64,000 nucleotides of DNA. It comes from Planococcus sp. 107-1. GTDB lineage: Bacteria; Bacillota; Bacilli; Bacillales_A; Planococcaceae. The stretch lies in NCBI RefSeq assembly GCF_021513255.1, contig NZ_CP090977.1:3348001-3412000 (forward strand), written 5' to 3'. Numbering within the stretch: position 1 is the first letter of the stretch; each line of letters opens with the position of its first letter. Positions 46,380-56,713 of this stretch are shown here, in pieces. Made by a program: the position numbers and the translations under genes. The notes beneath the pieces were generated by a model. It worked only from the letters and a program-made list of their open reading frames with translations, searched no databases and was not told the DNA's origin.

Positions 46380-46496
46380 CAGTTTTTCTCCCCTTTTTAT
46401 TCCAGCTTTCGATGGAATTTCCTTCGCTGTACATTCTTTTCTACCCTTTACTTTATCATTGTTGGAGAGGTTTCGCATCTCTGACTCCCTCTCCAC

Positions 46497-46512
46497 TATT
46501 CCCCGGGAAATA
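46497..46512. promoter_or_regulatory. Noc-binding-like site (NBS) upstream of walR
   Basis: TATTCCCCGGGAAATA has one mismatch to TATTTCCCGGGAAATA and is non-coding. Confidence 0.7.
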
Positions 46513-46560
46513 CTGCCGGCTGTATTTCCGCTAATTCCAAAGCGTCAAGAAAACAATAAA

Positions 46561-46592
46561 AATCGATCCACGTAGATGGATCGATTCAAAAG
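46561..46592 (-). terminator. terminator of the M23 peptidase gene
   Basis: AATCGATCCA / TGGATCGATT stem followed by TTTTATTG on the minus strand. Confidence 0.8.
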
Positions 46593-46593
46593 T

Positions 46594-48019
46594 TTATTTA
46601 ATATAATTTAACGGGTTTTTAGTAACGCCTTTATAGGAAACTTCAAAATGTAAATGAAGGCCGGTTGAACGTCCCGTAGAGCCCATGACGCCCAGTTTTT
46701 TGCCTTTCGGTACTTTTTCGCCCACTTTGACATCAATGGATGAAAGGTGCGCATAAATGGTTTCATAACCGTTTTTATGGTCTACAACGACGCGGTTGCC
46801 AAAAGTGCCGGCCGCCCCGGCTGCTTTTACGACGCCGTGGTCGGCACTTTTAATCGCAAGTCCGTCTGGCCGGGCAATGTCGATGCCGTTATGCAGACGT
46901 CCCCAACGTTCGCCTCTGCCGCTTGAGATATAGCCGCCTTCAGCAGGCCAAGCAAATTTTCCGGTCCCGACACTCGGCAATGGCTTCGTGCCTTCCAGGA
47001 CAATGCGGTCAACCGGATCTTTCGCCACGGCTTCTTTTGACACCGTACGCCCGGTCCGCTGTCCATTTTCTTCCCGGATGGAGTAGGTGACATGCCTTTC
47101 CCCAGCTCGCCCTTTTTCTTTAACTTTTTTCTCACCGATCAACACGTTCTTGTCTTTTTTCGTAATGGTTTTATTCGCGATGGCTTTTGCCGTCTTTTCT
47201 TCGCGTTGAACTTGCACCGTCACTTTAGGGCCTTCTTCTGCGACTTTTATGGAAGTGCCTGCTTCAAACGCAGCTAAATTCAAGTTCGGGTTCATTTTTT
47301 TCAAGTCTTCTACAGTCATATCAAATTCTTCCGCAATCAGTTGTGCCGATTCGCCGCTAGCCGCTCTGTGGAAACGTTCGCCTTTCAGCAAGTAGCTCAC
47401 TGCTTGGTCGACTGTCATTACGGCTGAAGGATCCACTTGCTGCGAAGCACCTGAGATTTTCTGGGCAATGGCTAAATCCATTAGCCGGGTTTCACCGACG
47501 CCGATAGCAGCAGGTGCTTTCCCCGTCTCCAGCCGCTCTTCCCATTCCGCCAACTCTTCTGGCGACACAAATGCCAGCTTCACTTGCTTGATGGTTTCGT
47601 TGTATGCTTCCCGGTCTTTCACATACACGGCCGCTTCGCCGTCTACTGACAAGCTAAAAGCTTCTGCTTTGATCGGCAAAGCTTCTGCTACCCGGTCGAG
47701 TGCTTCATGGTCGTTGGAAATAGGCGAAGCAAAGACTTTTTCTTCGATGACATTCACTCGACGGTCTACCTGGAGATTCAACTCTTCATAGGCCGCTTGC
47801 GTATGGTCGATTTTTTCTTCTGCTGCCGCTTTTAGCGACTCATTATTACTGACGGCCCCTAAGTATTCGCCGTTATTGTATATATGGTAAATGGGCTCTA
47901 GCCCTGATTCTTCAATAGGTTTTGCTGAAACGGTATTAATTTCAAAGCCTGTCACTAACAGAATGGATGCAGCCGCCAATTTCAATTTAGTCGATTGGCC
48001 CGCTTTTTTTTTCTTTCAT
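46594..48019 (-). CDS. secreted M23 peptidase with LysM and G5 domains (start disturbed by an A9 run)
   Basis: After the signal helix (LAAASILLVTGFEINTVSA) come an N-terminal region (about 30-180), a LysM-like repeat (GESAQLIAEEFDMTVEDLKKMNPN), a G5 domain (about 250-325) and an M23 endopeptidase with HNGIDIA and HLHFE zinc sites. Best start is ATG 48019 behind AGGGGG, but nine A at 48004-48012 put it out of frame; eight A would give MKEKKAGQSTKLKLAAAS, 474 residues. As written, translation would need TTG 47985. It cleaves peptidoglycan cross-bridges and sits next to walR, whose regulon is wall hydrolases. Confidence 0.85.
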
Positions 48020-48336
48020 TTTAATTGTTTTCCCCCTGCTTTTATTGACAGCATTTTCGCTGCTGCTTTCGCTCTTTTTCTAAGCCTCCATTACTCTAGC
48101 ACATTCTTATTTTGAAATAGCACCAATCGCTTTTTTGTAAACAGTCTGTCGTATTCTTGGCAATAAATTCTAATTACTGGTTATTTTTATGTAATTTTTC
48201 TTTCTTTTCCGCGTTAATAGCAATATTTTCTAATATATTTTTGTGAAAATGATTGTTTTTTGTCATAATTGTTACATGGAAAGAGTTTTCAACAGTAATA
48301 AATGTGTACATTTTGTTAAAATAACATAAAAACATA
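48020..48336. other. AT-rich intergenic region upstream of the M23 peptidase
   Basis: About 320 bases with no gene. It should hold the peptidase promoter. A TGTAAC-N5-TGACAA motif (48260-48276 on -) only half fits a WalR box. Confidence 0.5.
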
Positions 48337-48376
48337 AAAAAAGAGCTGAAATGAAGGTCCATTTCAGCTCTTTTAT
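48337..48376 (-). terminator. terminator of purA
   Basis: AAAGAGCTGAAATG / CATTTCAGCTCTTT perfect stem with T run. Confidence 0.92.
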
Positions 48377-48414
48377 CCTATTCGATCGTTAGTTGATCAC
48401 TTTCGTTTTTCACA

Positions 48415-49711
48415 TTAACGCCAAACGCTTGTTACGATATTCGTTTGGTTGCGGTCTGGGCCGACCGAGAAAATCGAAATCTGTACCCCTGTCAATTGGG
48501 CAATGCGCTCCAAGTAATGGCGGGCATTATCCGGAAGTTCATCAAGGGATTTGCATTTCGTTACATCTTCTGACCAACCTGGCAGTTCTTCGTATACCGG
48601 TTCGCACTCAGCAAGCATACGCAAGTTCGCAGGATATTCCGTGATCAATTCACCTTGGTAGCGGTAAGCTGTACAGATTTTCACTGTCTCAAGGCCTGTC
48701 AATACGTCAATTGAGTTAACCGTCAAGTCCGTTAACCTCGCTGACGCGTCTTGCATGGCGAACGACTACACTGTCGAACCAGCCAATGCGGCGCGGACGG
48801 CCTGTAGTCGTACCGTATTCTTTGCCGACTTCGCGGATCTGTTGGCCGACTTCATCAAAAAGTTCAGTCGGGAACGGGCCGTCTCCAACGCGTGATGTAT
48901 AAGCTTTACATACACCAATTACGTGCTGGATCGTTGTCGGTCCAACACCAGCGCCGATCGTTACACCACCGGCTACCGGGTTAGAAGAAGTGACGAAAGG
49001 ATAAGTTCCTTGGTCGATATCGAGCATAACGCCTTGAGCGCCTTCAAAAAGGACGCGGCGTCCATCATCGATTGCATCATTCAATACTTTCGACGTATCG
49101 GTTACGTATTTGGCGATTTCTTGGCCATATCCATAGTATTCTTCCATAATTTCTTCTACTGTGAATCCTTCTGTTTCGTAGAATTTCTCGAACATCCGGT
49201 TTTTCTCATTCAAGTTCATACGCAGTTTTTCTTCGAACACAACATGGTCTAAAAGATCCGCCATGCGGATGCCGACACGCGCTGCTTTGTCCATATAAGC
49301 AGGCCCGATGCCTTTGCCCGTTGTTCCGATTTTATTCGCCCCGCGGCGCGCTTCTTCCACTTCGTCCTGCTTGATGTGGTAAGGAAGAATGACGTGTGCA
49401 CGGTTGGAAATGCGCAGATTCTCAGTAGTGACTCCGCGTTCATGCAAAGCTTTCAGCTCTTTTACTAGCGCTTTCGGGTCTACTACCATTCCGTTGCCGA
49501 TTACTGAAATTTTGTCTTTATAAAAGATCCCCGATGGAATCAAGTGCAATTTATACGTTTCGCCGCCGAAAATGATGGTATGTCCAGCATTGTTTCCGCC
49601 TTGGTAACGCGCAATCACTTCTGCGTGCTCAGATAGAAAATCTGTGATTTTCCCTTTTCCTTCGTCTCCCCATTGCGTTCCTACTACTACGACTGATGTC
49701 ATTGTCCGCAC
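48415..49711 (-). pseudogene. purA: adenylosuccinate synthetase PurA, interrupted by a +1 frameshift
   Basis: Frame one (ATG 49711, good RBS CGGAGG) covers [18 protein letters not shown] and the [24 protein letters not shown] region, then drifts to a stop at 48716. The other frame picks up at [21 protein letters not shown] and runs to 48415 with the normal C-terminus ([17 protein letters not shown]). One extra base near 48735-48740 explains the break; removal restores about 428 residues. The enzyme joins IMP and aspartate with GTP in AMP synthesis. Because both halves are perfectly conserved, a consensus error is more likely than a dead gene. Confidence 0.92.
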
Positions 49712-49789
49712 CTCCGTTAGGCTTGCGCCCTATCTCAAACAGTCTCTATTGTAGCAGTGAAATGCCCTTTCGTCAATAAAATCCCAAAG

Positions 49790-49836
49790 AAAAACGAACA
49801 ATAAATGCATTTCTGCATCTATCGTTCGTTTTTTTA
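49790..49836 (-). terminator. terminator overlapping the dnaC stop
   Basis: AACGAACgATaGATGCA / TGCATtTATTGTTCGTT stem followed by TTTTTC on the minus strand. Confidence 0.85.
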
Positions 49837-51189
49837 GAAATCCGGACCGCCTTCGTGCTGGCTCCAGTCAATGGTTACGAATTTATTGTATTCCTTCACA
49901 AATGCCAATTTCACCGTACCGGTCGGGCCGTTACGCTGCTTGGCAATGATGATTTCAATCATGTTCTGATCTTCGGTCTCTTTGTCGTAATAATCTTCAC
50001 GGTACAGGAAGGATACGATATCAGCATCCTGCTCGATACTTCCGGATTCCCGCAAATCGGACATCATCGGCCGTTTATCTTGCCGCTGCTCAACGCCACG
50101 CGACAACTGGGACAAGGCGATAACCGGAACTTCCAGTTCACGGGCAAGGCCTTTCAGCGAGCGGGATATGTCCGATACTTCCTGCTGCCGGTTTTCCCCG
50201 GAACGGCCAGGTCCCTGGATCAACTGAAGATAATCGATCATGATCATGCCAAGGCCGTATTCCTGTTTTAAGCGACGGCATTTGGCACGGATATCGTTGA
50301 CCCGGATCCCCGGCGTATCATCGATAAAGATTCCGGCGTTCGACAAGCTTCCCATTGCCATGGTGAGTTTGCGCCAATCCTCATTCTGAAGAGCTCCGGT
50401 CCGCATGATTTGCGCATCGATGTTTCCTTCTGCACAGAGCATACGCATAACCAACTGCTCGGCCCCCATCTCCAGACTGAAAATCGCGACATTCTCGTCG
50501 GTTTTTGTTGCTACGTTCTGGGCGACATTCAATGCAAAGGCTGTCTTACCGACAGAAGGCCGTGCAGCGACGATAATCAAGTCGTTGCGCTGAAACCCTG
50601 CTGTTACCTTATCCAGGTCACGGAAGCCTGTAGGAATGCCTGTAACGTCTCCTTTTCGGGTATGGAGCAATTCGATATTATCATAGGTTTTTACAAGTAC
50701 ATCTTTGATATGGATGAAGTCGCCTGCATTCTTGCGGTTCGACACTTCCATCATTTTCTTCTCAGCTTCCGAAAGTAAAGCTTCCACTTCATCTTCGCGC
50801 GTAAAACCGTCTTCCACAATCGAAGTCGCAACCCGTATCAAGCGCCGCAATAGCGACTTTTCTTCCACGATATGGGCGTAATGCGCAACGTTTGCAGCCG
50901 TCGGAACGGCATTGGCGATTTCCGTTAAATACGACAAGCCGCCAACGTCTTCAAGTTCCTTTTTGACCGACAATTCTTCCGTTACCGTCACAACATCAAT
51001 CGCTTTTCCGTGGTCTGACAGCGTCAGCATGGTCTGGAAAATCTTTTGATGGGCGAGGCGGTAAAAATCTTCCGGCATAACGATTTCTGCTACGGTGATT
51101 AACGATTGCGGTTCTAAAAAGATGGCCCCAATAACCGATTGCTCGGCTTCATGGTTATGCGGAGGGACACGATCCAGTGTTTCGTTCAT
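49834..51189 (-). CDS. dnaC: replicative DNA helicase DnaC (DnaB family)
   Basis: 451 residues: N-terminal DnaB domain (about 10-110), linker, RecA-like ATPase with Walker A ARPSVGKT (about 210) and DYLQLIQG Walker B. It is the hexameric helicase at the fork. RBS AAGGTGA precedes ATG 51189. It follows rplI by 12 bases in the gdpP-rplI-dnaC operon. No intein is seen: the frame is of ordinary length. Confidence 0.97.
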   Translation of the reverse strand: MNETLDRVPPHNHEAEQSVIGAIFLEPQSLITVAEIVMPEDFYRLAHQKIFQTMLTLSDHGKAIDVVTVTEELSVKKELEDVGGLSYLTEIANAVPTAANVAHYAHIVEEKSLLRRLIRVATSIVEDGFTREDEVEALLSEAEKKMMEVSNRKNAGDFIHIKDVLVKTYDNIELLHTRKGDVTGIPTGFRDLDKVTAGFQRNDLIIVAARPSVGKTAFALNVAQNVATKTDENVAIFSLEMGAEQLVMRMLCAEGNIDAQIMRTGALQNEDWRKLTMAMGSLSNAGIFIDDTPGIRVNDIRAKCRRLKQEYGLGMIMIDYLQLIQGPGRSGENRQQEVSDISRSLKGLARELEVPVIALSQLSRGVEQRQDKRPMMSDLRESGSIEQDADIVSFLYREDYYDKETEDQNMIEIIIAKQRNGPTGTVKLAFVKEYNKFVTIDWSQHEGGPDF

Positions 51190-51201
51190 CGGGTCATCAC
51201 C

Positions 51202-51651
51202 TTACGCTTCTTCTGTTACATGGACTTTAAGAGTAGCTGTGACGTCGTGATGCAATTTGACTGGCACGTTTGTATAGCCAAGTGCACGGATTGCATCATC
51301 TAATTCCATTTTGCGCTTATCCACTTTGATGCCATGTTTTTTCTCAAGTTCTGTTGCCACTTGCTTGGTTGTAATCGAACCGAATAAACGGCCGCCTTCC
51401 CCTGATTTCGCTTTTAATTCGATTGTCAGGTTTTCTAGCTTCGCTTTCAGCTCTTGTGCTTCCTGCAATTCTTTTTCAGCTTCTTTTTCTTCTTTTTTCT
51501 TCTGTCCAGCCAATTGGCTGATCGCTGCCTGATCGGCTTCTTTCGCTAAGTTGTTTTTCAATAAAAAGTTATGTGCGTAGCCATCCGCCACGTTTTTGAT
51601 CTCGCCTTTTTTGCCTTTTCCTTTAACGTCTTTCAAGAATATCACTTTCAT
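51202..51651 (-). CDS. rplI: 50S ribosomal protein L9
   Basis: 149 residues: [31 protein letters not shown] start, long central helix and C-terminal RNA-binding domain ending [15 protein letters not shown]. Its ATG overlaps the gdpP stop (ATGA), so the two are translationally coupled. Confidence 0.98.
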   Translation of the reverse strand: MKVIFLKDVKGKGKKGEIKNVADGYAHNFLLKNNLAKEADQAAISQLAGQKKKEEKEAEKELQEAQELKAKLENLTIELKAKSGEGGRLFGSITTKQVATELEKKHGIKVDKRKMELDDAIRALGYTNVPVKLHHDVTATLKVHVTEEA

Positions 51652-53624
51652 TCAGTTGTGCCTCCTTCAAATTGTTCGGTAATTACTTCTTTTAACCGGT
51701 CGACTGCTTCATCGATCGTAGAGCCGGGGATTTGCGTTGCGGCATTCGTTAAATGTCCGCCGCCTCCCATATTTTCCATGACGATCTGCACGTTCACTTC
51801 TCCAAGGGAGCGTGCCGAGATGCCTATGCCGCCTTCGCCTCTTTCCGCTACGACGAACGACGCATTGACGTCTTTCATCGTCAGCAGGATGTCCGCCGTC
51901 TGGGCAATCAGCACCGGACTGTAAATGCGGCCCGGTTCGCCTCTGGCAATGGCGATGCCGTCCCCGACAAACTCGACGGTCTGGACGATTTTCGCACGTT
52001 CCACGTAAGTATCCAGGTCTTCTTTTAGTAAACGCTGCACCAGCACCGTATCAGCGCCATTCGAGCGCAAATACGATGCCGCTTCGAACGTTCTTGCCCC
52101 TGTGCGGAGCGTGAAGCTTTTCGTATCGACGATGATGCCGGCAAGCATAGCCGTCGCTTCAAGCATCGTCAGTTTTTCATATTTCGGTTGATACTCGATC
52201 AATTCGGTCACCAGTTCCGCCGTTGAAGATGCGTAAGGCTCCATATAAACGAGCATCGTATTGGTGATGAATTCCTCGCCGCGGCGATGGTGGTCGATCA
52301 GGACGATCCGTTCCATGCGCTGCAGCAGCCGTTCATCAATGACCATTGAAGGTTTGTGCGTATCGACAATGACGAGCAGTGAATTGTCCGTCATATCGGC
52401 AAGCGCTTCTTCCGGTGTGATAAAGCGGTCGAATAAATCCGGATCTTGTTCGATTTCTTGCATTAAGCGCATGACGCTGCGGTCGTACTCATTGAAATCC
52501 AGAACGATGCGGCCGTTGACTTTATTCATCGCAGCCATTTTGGCAACGCCGACTGCCGCTCCGATGGCGTCCATATCGGGCATTTTATGGCCCATGACAA
52601 AGACCTGGTCGCTTTCCTGCATCAAATCGCGCAATGCGTGGGAAATGACGCGCGCCCGCACCCGTGTCCGTTTTTCGACCGGGTTGGTCTTGCCGCCGTA
52701 AAATTTCACTTTGCCGCTTGGATGTTTGATCGCCACTTGGTCGCCGCCGCGCCCAAGAACCAGGTCGAGTCCGGACTGCGCCATGCTGCCAAGCTCCACT
52801 AAGGAAGCCGAGCCTGCACCGACCCCGATACTCAAGGTCAATGCCAAATTGTCTTTTGATGTCACTTCCCGGATATTATCCAGTATTGCAAATTTCGACA
52901 ACTCCAGCTCTTTTAGAATGGATTCATTGAACACAGCCATAAACCGGTCCGATGAAATCCGCTTCACGAATATCCCGTGGTCGGCGCCCCAACCATTGAT
53001 CAGCGAAGTGACCAGGCTGTTCAAATTGCTTCGTGTCTGGTCGTCCATCCCTTGAGACAATTCATCATAGTTATCGATGAAGAGAATTCCAAGGACGGTC
53101 CGATCGGCATAATAAAGCGTTTCGATTTCCACTTGCTCTGTGATGTCGAATAAGTAGAATAACCGGTCATCCGCTTTGTAATAAACCCGGTATTTCCGTT
53201 CACCAAGCGTGATGATCGTTTCTTTCGCTTCCTCCGATTTTATCATTGTATGAAATTCATCGGATAAGCTATAAATCGATTCGCCGATTAAGGTATCGTA
53301 CTCCAATTCAGTTGTCATATACGGATTGGCCCATTCAATATCAAAATTTTCATTGACGAGCAAAATCCCGATCGGCATTTCTAGCAGCGCTTCTTCGCCC
53401 ACTTTTTTGACGCGGTAAGACAGCGTTTCGATATGCTTTTCCGTTTCTTCGTACACTCTTTTTTCTGTCATCCAGGCAGCGGCAAATGCTGCCGCAAAAA
53501 GCAGGACAAAACCTCCTGCTGCCCACTCCGACCAAAGTGAAATCAGAATTGCCGCCACTAACCCTAACACTAGCAGCGCTATAAGCGGATATCGAAGTTT
53601 TCTTTTCCTAAAAAAAGCCGACAT
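51648..53624 (-). CDS. gdpP: cyclic di-AMP phosphodiesterase GdpP
   Basis: 658 residues: two N-terminal membrane helices (about 12-50), a degenerate PAS domain (about 85-150), a degenerate GGDEF domain (about 170-300), and DHH/DHHA1 phosphodiesterase domains with [20 protein letters not shown] and DHHRRGEEF. It hydrolyses c-di-AMP to pApA and affects wall stress and potassium balance. Part of the yybS-gdpP-rplI-dnaC operon. Confidence 0.96.
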   Translation of the reverse strand: MSAFFRKRKLRYPLIALLVLGLVAAILISLWSEWAAGGFVLLFAAAFAAAWMTEKRVYEETEKHIETLSYRVKKVGEEALLEMPIGILLVNENFDIEWANPYMTTELEYDTLIGESIYSLSDEFHTMIKSEEAKETIITLGERKYRVYYKADDRLFYLFDITEQVEIETLYYADRTVLGILFIDNYDELSQGMDDQTRSNLNSLVTSLINGWGADHGIFVKRISSDRFMAVFNESILKELELSKFAILDNIREVTSKDNLALTLSIGVGAGSASLVELGSMAQSGLDLVLGRGGDQVAIKHPSGKVKFYGGKTNPVEKRTRVRARVISHALRDLMQESDQVFVMGHKMPDMDAIGAAVGVAKMAAMNKVNGRIVLDFNEYDRSVMRLMQEIEQDPDLFDRFITPEEALADMTDNSLLVIVDTHKPSMVIDERLLQRMERIVLIDHHRRGEEFITNTMLVYMEPYASSTAELVTELIEYQPKYEKLTMLEATAMLAGIIVDTKSFTLRTGARTFEAASYLRSNGADTVLVQRLLKEDLDTYVERAKIVQTVEFVGDGIAIARGEPGRIYSPVLIAQTADILLTMKDVNASFVVAERGEGGIGISARSLGEVNVQIVMENMGGGGHLTNAATQIPGSTIDEAVDRLKEVITEQFEGGTTE

Positions 53625-53637
53625 TCTCTTCAGCTCC

Positions 53638-54588
53638 TTATTTTCCTTTAAACTCGTGTGCCCGCTTCACCCAGCCCCGGATATCAAATCCAAGGTCCAC
53701 GATTCCGACGATGCTCGTAAATGATTGCAGCGGTATGGCTAGGATGGTCACGATGACCGTCACCCATTTTGGCCAGCCTTCTTGCTTGATGTAGTAATGG
53801 TAGAACGAAATCCCTTGCAAGAACAATAGGAATTGGAGCATGAGGGTTGCGTTCATCAAAATCATATAAGGCATGGTTCCCGGCTGGAATTCAGTGAACA
53901 CGGAAACCACGATGACGATCAAGTAATACCATAATACGGATTTCGGCAATTTCATCTCCCGGAAAGGAGGGAATGCCGGAACTTCGATCCCCAATCGTTT
54001 TAACACTGGCAGCAAGAGAAGGAGCATGACCCAAGTGGCCATAAATACACCCAATACTAGCCATGTAGGCATTAAGATTTCCATGGACAGCAATAGCTGA
54101 TTCATGTTTTCAGTGTAATCCTCCGGCAAGGTGCCGAAATTTTCCATTATAGCACTTGTCTGTTGAAATGAATTCTTCATCTCAGTCATGAATTCTTCCA
54201 AAACATTGATGCCGAGCAATGCGATCGAAGCTACATATTGCACGACTAGAGATATCAGAATGACAATGCTTGATCCCATGAACATAAAAAGCTTGCTTTT
54301 CCGGTTATAAATAGACAAACCGATGACCAAGCCGAGCGGGATGTGGATAAGCGCAAGCGGCAACGACAATATTCCGCCGATGATAAAGGTTAAAACCAGA
54401 CAGACTGCTGTAAAAAGAGCCGAAGCTTTGCCGCCATATTTTGCACTATACCAAGCGATTGGCAGCGCTAGAAATAGCGAACTGACAATCTGTAAAAGAG
54501 GCACATAAATGGAAATCGCCAGCAGCACCGTAAAGACTGCGGCCATCATGGCACCCTGTGTAAGTTGTCTTGTTTGTTGATTCTGCAT
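53638..54588 (-). CDS. yybS: YybS-family (DUF2232) membrane protein
   Basis: 316 residues with eight hydrophobic segments, starting MQNQQTRQLTQGAMMAAVFTVLLAISIYVPLL. DUF2232 proteins resemble ECF S components in layout and are conserved next to gdpP; their substrate is unknown. RBS GAAGGGG precedes ATG 54588. First gene of the operon to dnaC, 13 bases before gdpP. Confidence 0.92.
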   Translation of the reverse strand: MQNQQTRQLTQGAMMAAVFTVLLAISIYVPLLQIVSSLFLALPIAWYSAKYGGKASALFTAVCLVLTFIIGGILSLPLALIHIPLGLVIGLSIYNRKSKLFMFMGSSIVILISLVVQYVASIALLGINVLEEFMTEMKNSFQQTSAIMENFGTLPEDYTENMNQLLLSMEILMPTWLVLGVFMATWVMLLLLLPVLKRLGIEVPAFPPFREMKLPKSVLWYYLIVIVVSVFTEFQPGTMPYMILMNATLMLQFLLFLQGISFYHYYIKQEGWPKWVTVIVTILAIPLQSFTSIVGIVDLGFDIRGWVKRAHEFKGK

Positions 54589-54657
54589 TCGAGTATTTGT
54601 CCCCTTCTTTCGGGTTTATTTCATCCTTGTAATTGTAACATGATTGAAGTGCAGGAA

Positions 54658-54692
54658 CAAAAAACGCCTCTTCAGCAAAGCTGAAGAAGGCT
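54658..54692 (-). terminator. second terminator behind rpsR
   Basis: AGCCTtCTTCAGC / GCTGAAGaGGCG with TTTTTT after it on the minus strand. Confidence 0.75.
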
Positions 54693-54760
54693 GAAAGAAG
54701 AGTTTACTTGGATGAGACGGATAAAAAAATTTTGATTGGCTTTCTTTAAGTAAACCAAAT

Positions 54761-54791
54761 AAAAAAAGACCGGTTTCCCGGCCTTTCTTAT
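54761..54791 (-). terminator. first terminator of the rpsF-ssb-rpsR operon
   Basis: AAAGgCCGG-GAAA-CCGGtCTTT stem followed by TTTT on the minus strand, about 80 bases past rpsR. Confidence 0.85.
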
Positions 54792-54824
54792 AATATGAAA
54801 ATAGCTTAAAAGGAGAATGTTTAT

Positions 54825-54870
54825 GTCCAGACTCCAACACCTGGCTGACCAGGTGCTTCCGCTTTTCTTA
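54825..54870. repeat. short copy of a dispersed GTCCAG...CTTCCGCTTTTCTT repeat
   Basis: GTCCAGACTCCAACA, a perfect hairpin CACCTGG-CTGA-CCAGGTG (54838-54855) and CTTCCGCTTTTCTT. The ends match the longer copy at 60656-60806. It abuts the rpsR stop codon. Confidence 0.65.
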
Positions 54871-54871
54871 T

Positions 54872-55108
54872 TTATTTTTCTTCCGCAACAAACGGTAGAA
54901 GTGCCATGATACGAGCGCGTTTGATAGCGATTGTCAACTTACGTTGCCATTTAGCGCTTGTGCCTGTAACACGACGTGGCAAGATTTTTCCTCTTTCAGA
55001 AATGAATTTCTTCAATAGGTCAGTATCTTTATAGTCGATGTACGTAATGTTGTTTGAAGTGAAATAACAAACCTTTTTGCGTTTTTTGCCTCCGCGACGT
55101 GGTGCCAT
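54872..55108 (-). CDS. rpsR: 30S ribosomal protein S18
   Basis: 78 residues: [15 protein letters not shown] start, [26 protein letters not shown] core and HxxK-type basic end ([11 protein letters not shown]). It binds S6 in the small-subunit platform. Third gene of rpsF-ssb-rpsR. Confidence 0.98.
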   Translation of the reverse strand: MAPRRGGKKRKKVCYFTSNNITYIDYKDTDLLKKFISERGKILPRRVTGTSAKWQRKLTIAIKRARIMALLPFVAEEK

Positions 55109-55159
55109 ATCGAATTACCTCCTTTGTATTAAATTTGTGTCCGTTAGTTCAAGCCTGTC

Positions 55160-55630
55160 TTAGAATGGCAAATCGTCATCCGATACTTCGATCGGGCCGC
55201 TGCCGCTTGAGAATGGGTCTTGATCTACACGGGTATGGTTTTGCTGACTTGGCGATTGGTTCTGCTGATAAGATGGCTGCCCTTGTGAACGATCTGCACC
55301 AGCACCAGAATTTTTAGGTTCAAGGAATTGAACACTGTCTGCTACTACTTCAGTCGTGTAAACGCGTTTTCCGTCTTGTCCCTCGTAGCTGCCAGTTTGA
55401 ATGCGGCCTTCTACACCAGCGAGGCTTCCTTTTTTCAAGAAGTTCGCCGTGTTTTCAGCTTGCTTGCGCCAAACCGTACAATTGATAAAATCCGTTTCCT
55501 TTTCACCTTGCGCATTGGAGAAAGTCCGGTTTACAGCTAGTGTAAAGCGTGCTACTGCCGCTCCGCTTGGCGTATAACGAAGATCAGGATCTTTTGTCAG
55601 TCTTCCGACTAAAACAACTCGGTTAATCAT
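55160..55630 (-). CDS. ssb: single-stranded DNA-binding protein SsbA
   Basis: 156 residues: OB-fold (about 1-105, [23 protein letters not shown]), Gln/Ser-rich linker and acidic tip DDDLPF that recruits replication and repair proteins. The ATG 55630 follows AAAGGGGG. Middle gene of the rpsF operon, as in most Bacillales. Confidence 0.97.
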   Translation of the reverse strand: MINRVVLVGRLTKDPDLRYTPSGAAVARFTLAVNRTFSNAQGEKETDFINCTVWRKQAENTANFLKKGSLAGVEGRIQTGSYEGQDGKRVYTTEVVADSVQFLEPKNSGAGADRSQGQPSYQQNQSPSQQNHTRVDQDPFSSGSGPIEVSDDDLPF

Positions 55631-55674
55631 CAGAATTCAACCCCCTTTTAGTCAATATTTACAGGTTTATACGC

Positions 55675-55962
55675 TTACGCTTCTTTGTTGATAGCGATAT
55701 GACGGATAATGTCTTCGTTAATGTTCGCAAGACGTGTGTATTCGTTGATAGCTTCAGAACCAGCGTTAACTTTTACGATTTGGTAGAAACCTTCACGTAA
55801 ATCGTTGATTTCATAAGCTAAACGACGTTTACCCCACTCTTTCGACTCGATGATTTCAGCACCGTTTGAAGTTAGGATTTCGTTAAAACGCTCAACTAGA
55901 GCTTTTTTCGCTTCCTCTTCAATTGCAGGCTGAATAATATACATTAATTCGTATTCTCTCAT
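55675..55962 (-). CDS. rpsF: 30S ribosomal protein S6
   Basis: 95 residues: [25 protein letters not shown] start and [22 protein letters not shown] core. It pairs with S18. RBS GGAGG precedes ATG 55962. First gene of the rpsF-ssb-rpsR operon; a hairpin leader lies just upstream. Confidence 0.98.
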   Translation of the reverse strand: MREYELMYIIQPAIEEEAKKALVERFNEILTSNGAEIIESKEWGKRRLAYEINDLREGFYQIVKVNAGSEAINEYTRLANINEDIIRHIAINKEA

Positions 55963-55984
55963 CGTGTTGTCACCTCCTCATGGA

Positions 55985-56013
55985 CTTGGGCCCTGCTGTT
56001 TCCAGCGGGCAAG
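55985..56013 (-). promoter_or_regulatory. candidate S6:S18-type leader hairpin of rpsF
   Basis: On the minus strand CTTG-CCC-GCTG-GAAA-CAGC-A-GGG-CC-CAAG forms a bulged stem-loop, with the RBS a few bases later. S6:S18 autoregulatory leaders are known in this position. The conserved CCG bulge cannot be confirmed by eye. Confidence 0.5.
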
Positions 56014-56137
56014 GAGCAAGCAATTCATAATATTACTCACATCACTGTATTGTATCACAATGCCATTGCCTCTGCAAGTGTATTTCACATCCCCGTAAGC
56101 TATAGTGGAGATAGAAAACAATAAAGGAAGTGAACAA

Positions 56138-56696
56138 ATGGAACCTTCTCGCGTCATCGATATAAATTTGGAAGAGATCGCCCCTAAGCTTTTATGGATC
56201 AATATTTTGCTGTTGGTTATTTCTCGCCGCTGCCTATCATTTTTTCACAGAACCTTTATCTTTTGGCTTTTCCTTTTCTGCTATTCTCTATTTCATCATC
56301 GGCTATGCCGTATTGATTGTGCTGCATGAACTTTTCCATTTAATCGGCTTCCTGATCTTTGGAAAAGTTTCTTTCGATTCTTTAAAATACGGACTCAATT
56401 TAAAATTGGGCATCGCCTATGCCACGACCAGCACCCCTCTGCCAAGTTCGGCCATGAGAAAAGCACTGCTGCTGCCGTTTTGGACCACGGCTGTCCTTCC
56501 TACCCTCATTGGCTTTTGGATGGAGGACCAAGTTCTTGTTTTGCTCGGGGCTATGCTTGCTGCCGGTGCTGCCGGTGATTTCATCATGTACCGTGAACTT
56601 CTAAAAGAAAAGAAAGATATTTGGGTGCTTGACGATCCGGAACTTCCGCGCCTTCACCTATACGACAGCAAACCGATAAACGAAAGCCCCGAGTGA
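56138..56696 (+). pseudogene. DUF3267 membrane metalloprotease-like protein, interrupted by a frameshift
   Basis: The first frame (ATG 56138 behind AAAGGAAG) reads MEPSRVIDINLEEIAPKLLW then LLLVIS and degenerates. The next frame gives AAAYHFFTEPLSFGFS, VLHELFHLIGF (zinc-binding HELFH) and a normal end at 56696. One extra base near 56219-56229 joins them into about 185 residues. DUF3267 proteins are membrane proteins with a metallopeptidase-like HExxH; function unknown. Likely consensus error. Confidence 0.82.
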
Positions 56697-56713
56697 ATGT
56701 GCTCGGGGCTTTA
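56683..56713. terminator. terminator of the DUF3267 gene
   Basis: AAAGCCCCGAGtG / tGCTCGGGGCTTT stem that includes the stop codon. The stem is nearly identical to the one at 56998. Confidence 0.9.

Noticed and set aside
48260..48276. WalR-box-like direct repeat TGTAAC-N5-TGACAA upstream of the M23 peptidase
   Set aside because: Only the first half fits TGTWAH; the second has two mismatches and the site is about 240 bases from the start, so chance is likely in AT-rich DNA.
54616..54840. 74-codon frame between yybS and rpsR
   Set aside because: The segment is filled by two terminators and a repeat element; no RBS-supported start.
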